DNA of 64,000 bases from Propioniciclava flava (GTDB lineage: Bacteria; Actinomycetota; Actinomycetes; Propionibacteriales; Propionibacteriaceae): the NCBI RefSeq assembly GCF_004126535.1, contig NZ_PPCV01000003.1:124001-188000 (forward strand), in the 5' to 3' direction. The notes below the pieces were generated by a model. That model ran no database searches, was not told the DNA's origin, and saw only the letters and a program-made list of their open reading frames with translations. The position numbers and the translations under genes are program-made. Position 1 is the stretch's first letter, and each line of letters begins with the position of its first letter. Below, piece after piece: positions 60,028-64,000 of the stretch.

Positions 60028-61476
60028 ATGCGACACGCGACGGAACGAGGCGCCACCGGCGTGCAGACCGTGGCGATCGCCGTTATTGCCGCGCTCCTCG
60101 TCGCAACCACCGGCCTGGTGCTGACGACCCCCGAGATCCCTGCCTCGATCTGTCGTGCCGTGGGAGCCGTGGTCGGCCAGGACCTGGGGTGCGCGCCCTC
60201 CCCCAGTCCCCCGCAACCGCCTCGCGCTGACGAGGATTTCCAGCCCGACAAGTGCAAGGTCAATCAGACCGGCGACAAGTACAGCAGCGTCGTCCAGATC
60301 GCCTTCATCAAGGTGGGTGAGAACGCGGGCTTCACGGTCACCGAGTACAGCGACGGCACCGTCACCATGATGGCCTCCAACGGTGCCGAGATCGGGGCCA
60401 CCGGCGGGTTCGGCGCCGACGTGGCCATGGGCGAGATGGAGGCCGCCGCGAAGGTGGACTTCGGCGGCGGCGTGAAATTCGACTATGGCAGCACCTGGAC
60501 CTTCGCCAGCAAGGTGCAGGCCGACCAGTTCCGCCAGCAACTCGACGACTATCTGGCCGATCAGTGGGCGCTCACACACCCGGTTTGTTACGGAGCCGTC
60601 TGCATGCCGCGCCCGGTTCAGGGCACTCCCCCTCCACCCGTTCCCTCGACGACGTTCAGCGGGATTGAGGCGCAGGGTTCGGTCTCCGGAAAGCTGGGCC
60701 TCTCCTCAACGGCCACGGGCGCCGACCTATCGCAGGCACAGATGACCCAACTCGGCATCGGCGCGAAGCTCAAACCCAGCGCCACCTGGACGACGACGCG
60801 CGACAACGCCAACACCCCAGCGGACGCGTCCGACGACACGGTGACCCATGTCACCGACCTGCAGTTCAACTCCGAGACGACCGGTGCTCTGGAGTTGGCT
60901 ACCGGCGGCATCGGATCAATGGTCGGGATGGCGTTCTCCTTCACCACGAACGCCCGCGGCGAGATCACCTCGATCGCGATCGTCTCCACCCTGAAGGTCA
61001 CCAGCACCACGGGGGTGGACGCCCAGGGCAAGGTGACCTCGGGCCAGGGCAGTTCCTCCTCCTCAGCGGGCGGGCAGCTCTCGGGTTCCAGCGATGTGGG
61101 CGACATGGTGGTGACCGAGACCCGCCTGAAGCTCGACCCCGCCGACGCGGCCTCGCAGGAGGCCGTCCGTGACTGGATGGGCGGCACGCATGGCTACCCC
61201 GGGCTGATTCCCCTCGCCTCGATCAGCCCGGCCACGCCAGGCGGTCAGGATCCCTTTGCCACGCTGCTCCACACGAGCGCGTCCAGCAGCACCGTGAGCT
61301 ACACCCACGTCACGGACAAGGAGCGTTTCGCGCTCAACGTGAAGTTCGGCATGGCCTTCGGCATCGACGTCAGCAGCGAAAGCTCGCAGACCACCGCGAC
61401 CCGGGCCACCTACCTGGGCGCACCTGGGGCAGACGGCGTCCGTCCCAGCCTCGACTTCACCGAATGCGTACGCTGA
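60028..61476 (+). CDS. Large secreted protein with pilin-like N terminus, function unknown
   Basis: A 482-residue protein. The N terminus ERGATGVQTVAIAVIAALLV resembles the processing and helix region of Tad/Flp-type pilins and of a broad actinobacterial secreted family of unknown function. After SICRAV and GQDLGCAP comes a Pro linker, then a long beta-rich region poor in motifs (DKCKVNQTGDKYSS, SDGTVTMMASNG, STWTFASKVQADQF, SVSGKLGLSS). Five or six Cys lie outside the membrane part. GGGAGG precedes the ATG at 60028. A lipoprotein and a membrane protein follow with short gaps, so the three form an operon. Confidence 0.7.
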   Translation: MRHATERGATGVQTVAIAVIAALLVATTGLVLTTPEIPASICRAVGAVVGQDLGCAPSPSPPQPPRADEDFQPDKCKVNQTGDKYSSVVQIAFIKVGENAGFTVTEYSDGTVTMMASNGAEIGATGGFGADVAMGEMEAAAKVDFGGGVKFDYGSTWTFASKVQADQFRQQLDDYLADQWALTHPVCYGAVCMPRPVQGTPPPPVPSTTFSGIEAQGSVSGKLGLSSTATGADLSQAQMTQLGIGAKLKPSATWTTTRDNANTPADASDDTVTHVTDLQFNSETTGALELATGGIGSMVGMAFSFTTNARGEITSIAIVSTLKVTSTTGVDAQGKVTSGQGSSSSSAGGQLSGSSDVGDMVVTETRLKLDPADAASQEAVRDWMGGTHGYPGLIPLASISPATPGGQDPFATLLHTSASSSTVSYTHVTDKERFALNVKFGMAFGIDVSSESSQTTATRATYLGAPGADGVRPSLDFTECVR

Positions 61477-61513
61477 TGCGAACCTTCTCCACCCCCAACG
61501 AACGGAGGCCGCG

Positions 61514-62026
61514 GTGAGACTCGCAGCCCGCCTTGTCGTGATTCCCTTGTTGACGGTCGCCCTGTTCCTCACCGGCTGCACCCTCACCGATCCCGGATGG
61601 ACGAAGGTCGACGCAGGCCAACTCTCACTCGAACGCCCCGCCGGTTGGCGGAGCATCGCTTCTGCCGACGCGGCCTGGCCGCTGGCCTTCACCGGCGACG
61701 GCATGGAGATGCGCATCGCCCCGCAGTTCAGCGAGGATCCGCTCGCCGCGGCCGCCTATGACCGGCTCGACCTGCCCGCCAGGGTTGGGCTGAGCGGCTA
61801 CGCCCCCAGCGGTGCCAAGACGTTCGAGGTTCCCGGCGCCGACACCGCCGTGCGCAGCGACTTCACCTACACCGACGCGGGCACTCCGCGTCACGGCATC
61901 TGGATCATCGCGGGCCAGTACCCCTTTCCCCGCACGTCCGCCGTCGCGATCACCGGGGAACGGCTCGATGACACCATCGTCCAGCGCATCCTGAGCAGCC
62001 TCCGTTACACCAAGCAAAACTCCTGA
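61514..62026 (+). CDS. Secreted lipoprotein
   Basis: A 170-residue lipoprotein: signal peptide with lipobox LTGC (Cys near residue 22) and a single domain (LSLERPAGWRSIASA, DFTYTDAGTPRHGIWII, TIVQRILSSLRY) whose pattern recalls the PsbP/DcrB-like fold; that likeness is inference. GGAGG precedes the GTG start. It lies 37 bases after the secreted protein at 60028 and 17 bases before a membrane protein. Confidence 0.75.
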   Translation: MRLAARLVVIPLLTVALFLTGCTLTDPGWTKVDAGQLSLERPAGWRSIASADAAWPLAFTGDGMEMRIAPQFSEDPLAAAAYDRLDLPARVGLSGYAPSGAKTFEVPGADTAVRSDFTYTDAGTPRHGIWIIAGQYPFPRTSAVAITGERLDDTIVQRILSSLRYTKQNS

Positions 62027-62043
62027 CCCCCCGGGGAGGATCA

Positions 62044-62418
62044 ATGCAGCGCCCGCCATCCACCGCCCCCACCGTCCGTGCCGTGCTCCTCGGTGCCCTC
62101 CTGGCCGCCGGGGCGGCCGTGGCCGTCCAGCAGTGGACGCTTCCGGTAGCCCCCATCTCGGTCGCGGTCGGGGCCGCCATCGGGGGCGCCGCGCTCGGCT
62201 ACGTGGGCGCTGTGAGCGGCTGGCGCGGGACCTGGCTGCCATCCCTCATCACGGGGGTGGTCGCGACGCTGGCGTGCATGGCGGTGATGGCACGCACCGG
62301 CGTCGCCGTCCTACGCCCCGACTACGCCGTGAGCTGGCTGCTCAGCGTTCTCGCCGGAACCGCGATCGCGATCCCGCTCACCCGGCTGGGCGGCAAGCTG
62401 CGCGCCGAGGACGGCTGA
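62044..62418 (+). CDS. Small four-helix membrane protein
   Basis: A 124-residue protein made almost wholly of four helices (AVLLGALLAAGAAVAV, ISVAVGAAIGGAALGYVG, LITGVVATLACMAVMA, WLLSVLAGTAIAIPL). GGGGAGG lies 5 bases before the ATG. Last gene of the operon with the secreted protein and lipoprotein. No family was recognised. Confidence 0.65.
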   Translation: MQRPPSTAPTVRAVLLGALLAAGAAVAVQQWTLPVAPISVAVGAAIGGAALGYVGAVSGWRGTWLPSLITGVVATLACMAVMARTGVAVLRPDYAVSWLLSVLAGTAIAIPLTRLGGKLRAEDG

Positions 62419-62470
62419 CGTCCGCCACGACGGGGCAGAATGGGGGTCCGACCACGAGAAAGGCATGCTC

Positions 62471-63481
62471 ATGAAGTTCCGTTACCTGGGCGACTCCGGG
62501 ATGAAGATCTCCGAGGTCATCTACGGCAACTGGCTCACCCACGGATCGCAGGTCGAGAACGACGCCGCCAAGGCGTGCGTCCGGGCCGCCCTCGACGCGG
62601 GAATCTCCAGCTTCGACACCGCCGACGTCTACGCCAACACGGCGGCGGAAACCGTCCTCGGCGAAGCGCTGGACGGGCAGCGCCGCGAAAGCCTGGAGAT
62701 CTTCACCAAGGTGTACTGGCCCGTCGGCCCCCGCGGGCATAACGACGTCGGGCTGTCGCGCAAGCACATCCTGGAGTCGATCAACGGCTCCCTGAAGCGT
62801 CTCAGGACCGACTACGTCGACCTGTACCAGGCGCACCGCTTCGACACCGAGACGCCGCTGGAGGAGACCATGCAGGCCTTCGCCGACGTGGTGCGCTCAG
62901 GCAAGGCGCTCTACATCGGCGTCAGCGAGTGGACGGCCGACCAGCTTCGCGCCGGGCACGCCATGGCGAAGGATCTGGGCTTCCAGCTCATCTCCAACCA
63001 GCCCCAGTATTCGGCACTGTGGCGCGTCATCGAGGGCGAGGTGGTCCCGGCGTCGCGTGAACTCGGCATCAGCCAGATCGTGTGGTCTCCTGTGGCCCAG
63101 GGCGTCCTGACCGGGAAGTACCTGCCCGGGCAGCCGGCCCCGGCGGGCTCGCGCGCCACCGACGAGAAGGGCGGGGCGAACATGATCTCCCGGTTCATGA
63201 CCGACGAGGTGCTGACCCGCGTGCAGAAGCTGCGGCCCATCGCCGACGACCTGGGCATCACGATGGCTCAGCTCGCCGTCGCCTGGGTTCTCGCCAACGA
63301 CAACGTCGCGGGAGCGATCATCGGCGCTTCGCGGCCCGAGCAGGTCGTGGACAACGCTCGCGCCGTCGACGTCACCTTGGACGCGGCGACCCTGGCCGCG
63401 ATCGACGAGGCACTGGGGGATGCTGTCCAGGCGGATCCCTCTCTCACGCAGGCGAACGCTCCCGCTGTTCGCCCCGCCTGA
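62471..63481 (+). CDS. Aldo/keto reductase (potassium-channel beta-subunit type)
   Basis: A 336-residue reductase. KFRYLGDSGMKISEVIYGNW and FDTADVYANTAAETVLGEAL with the catalytic Asp and Tyr, ESLEIFTKVYWP with the Lys, and YQAHRFD with the His make the tetrad. The NADPH site is PVAQGVLTGKYLPG and IIGASRPEQV. The likeness is to KCNAB/YajO proteins; the substrate is unknown. ATG at 62471 is chosen over 62465 for family alignment. Confidence 0.92.
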   Translation: MKFRYLGDSGMKISEVIYGNWLTHGSQVENDAAKACVRAALDAGISSFDTADVYANTAAETVLGEALDGQRRESLEIFTKVYWPVGPRGHNDVGLSRKHILESINGSLKRLRTDYVDLYQAHRFDTETPLEETMQAFADVVRSGKALYIGVSEWTADQLRAGHAMAKDLGFQLISNQPQYSALWRVIEGEVVPASRELGISQIVWSPVAQGVLTGKYLPGQPAPAGSRATDEKGGANMISRFMTDEVLTRVQKLRPIADDLGITMAQLAVAWVLANDNVAGAIIGASRPEQVVDNARAVDVTLDAATLAAIDEALGDAVQADPSLTQANAPAVRPA

Positions 63482-63577
63482 GTTCCAGGCACCGAGGGGT
63501 GCTCTGTGGCTGCGGTCACGGGGCACCCCGCAGTGCGGGCACAATGGGCTCGCAGACTTATGTGAGGAGACGTGACC

Positions 63578-64000
63578 GTGAAGCGGATCGTGTTGGTCGC
63601 TGTCACCGCGGTGGCGCTGAGCGGCTGTGCCGCCTCGGGCCCCATCGCCACCCCGTCCGTCCCGGTGCCGACGCCGACCACCCCGAGCGCGACTCCGACG
63701 ACGGCCCGTCCCACGGCCACCGCGAAGCACACGGCCACGACGAAGCCTGTCCCGAGCCGGACGCCCCCCGCGAAGACGCTGGCCCCCGAGAGCACTGAGG
63801 GCGTGATCGCCGGGGCCATCGGTCAGGTCCCGGCGGGGTTCTCGCTGCCTGACGAGCAGCGTCCCGCCGCCGATGAGACGACGGCCTTCGAAACGACGCC
63901 GTGGCGCCTGGCCTGCGTCAACGACGCCGGGATCACGACGACGGCGCTCGACAAGCTGACCGCGACCCGGATCAAGGCGTCCAGCGGCCCCGAACACGTC
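63578..64000 (+). CDS. Secreted lipoprotein (partial)
   Basis: The frame runs off the right edge of the window, leaving 141 codons. VKRIVLVAVTAVALSGCAAS is a signal peptide with lipobox LSGC, followed by a long Pro/Thr/Ser linker and the start of a domain (EGVIAGAIGQVPAGFSLPDE). GTG at 63578 has GAGGAG 8 bases upstream; GTG at 63572 is too close to it. Function unknown. Confidence 0.75.
   Translation, partial: MKRIVLVAVTAVALSGCAASGPIATPSVPVPTPTTPSATPTTARPTATAKHTATTKPVPSRTPPAKTLAPESTEGVIAGAIGQVPAGFSLPDEQRPAADETTAFETTPWRLACVNDAGITTTALDKLTATRIKASSGPEHV

Noticed and set aside
1-64000. CRISPR arrays, tRNA or rRNA genes, insertion sequences and prophage
   Set aside because: No regularly spaced repeats, no cloverleaf with a recognisable T-loop, and no transposase, integrase or phage structural gene was seen by eye. 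A computed scan for tRNA genes would settle this.

Overview
The window is 64 kb of high-GC, gene-dense chromosomal DNA from an actinobacterium. It was read by eye with no database search. A fused BluB-CobT gene, a TPP-riboswitch thiamine operon, MmyB-type and LytR-CpsA-Psr proteins, an FBP-domain protein and many leaderless ATG/GTG starts point to the Actinomycetes, most likely the Propionibacteriaceae. The family assignment is inference. No rRNA, tRNA, CRISPR array, insertion sequence, integrase or phage gene was recognised.

Layout. 0-4.5 kb: TspO-like protein (cut by the window edge), a beta-hydroxyacid dehydrogenase, a two-component system and an MmpS-like membrane protein. 4.5-10.8 kb: a TPP riboswitch drives a translationally coupled thiamine operon on the minus strand (thiM, a ThiE-ThiD-TenA triple fusion, then the ECF transporter genes ykoE, ykoD, ykoC). 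10.9-23.7 kb: a DnaA-box cluster, arfB, a membrane O-acyltransferase, a frameshifted MmyB-type regulator with its divergent SDR gene, a 5-oxoprolinase operon (pxpA, pxpBC fusion), an FBP protein, a second two-component system, small ORFs, and a HAD hydrolase broken in a run of nine G. 23.8-26.4 kb: CstA transporter and its YbdD partner.

26.6-31.9 kb is the most interesting part. A lipoprotein gene is followed by the N-terminal half of a secreted-protein gene. The missing C-terminal end of the same gene lies about 4.2 kb further on, and between the halves sits a minus-strand cassette of two ABC transporters, a PLDc_N protein and an HTH regulator with its own operator. The cassette appears to have entered and split the host gene.

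31.9-41.1 kb: FolP2-like protein, L-rhamnose genes (rhaD, rhaI, a broken rhaB, a LacI-type regulator, two matching operators), cardiolipin synthase and a TetR/MFS pair with a clear operator. 41.2-50 kb: LCP cell-wall ligase, asparaginase, a lysozyme-like secreted protein, rhomboid protease, a DUF4031-HD protein, Bcr-type MFS and GlgX. 49.9-58.2 kb: ABC exporter, BluB-CobT, SDR, DUF1345, the threonine-to-glycine pair tdh-kbl, and DUF1992. 58.2-62.4 kb: a cluster of uncharacterised envelope proteins, including a secreted protein with a pilin-like N terminus. 62.5-64 kb: an aldo/keto reductase and a lipoprotein cut by the window edge.

Four genes are broken by frameshift or insertion (MmyB-type regulator, HAD hydrolase, rhaB, the split secreted gene). 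The single-base ones could be sequencing errors; the cassette insertion and the rhaB internal loss could not be explained that way.
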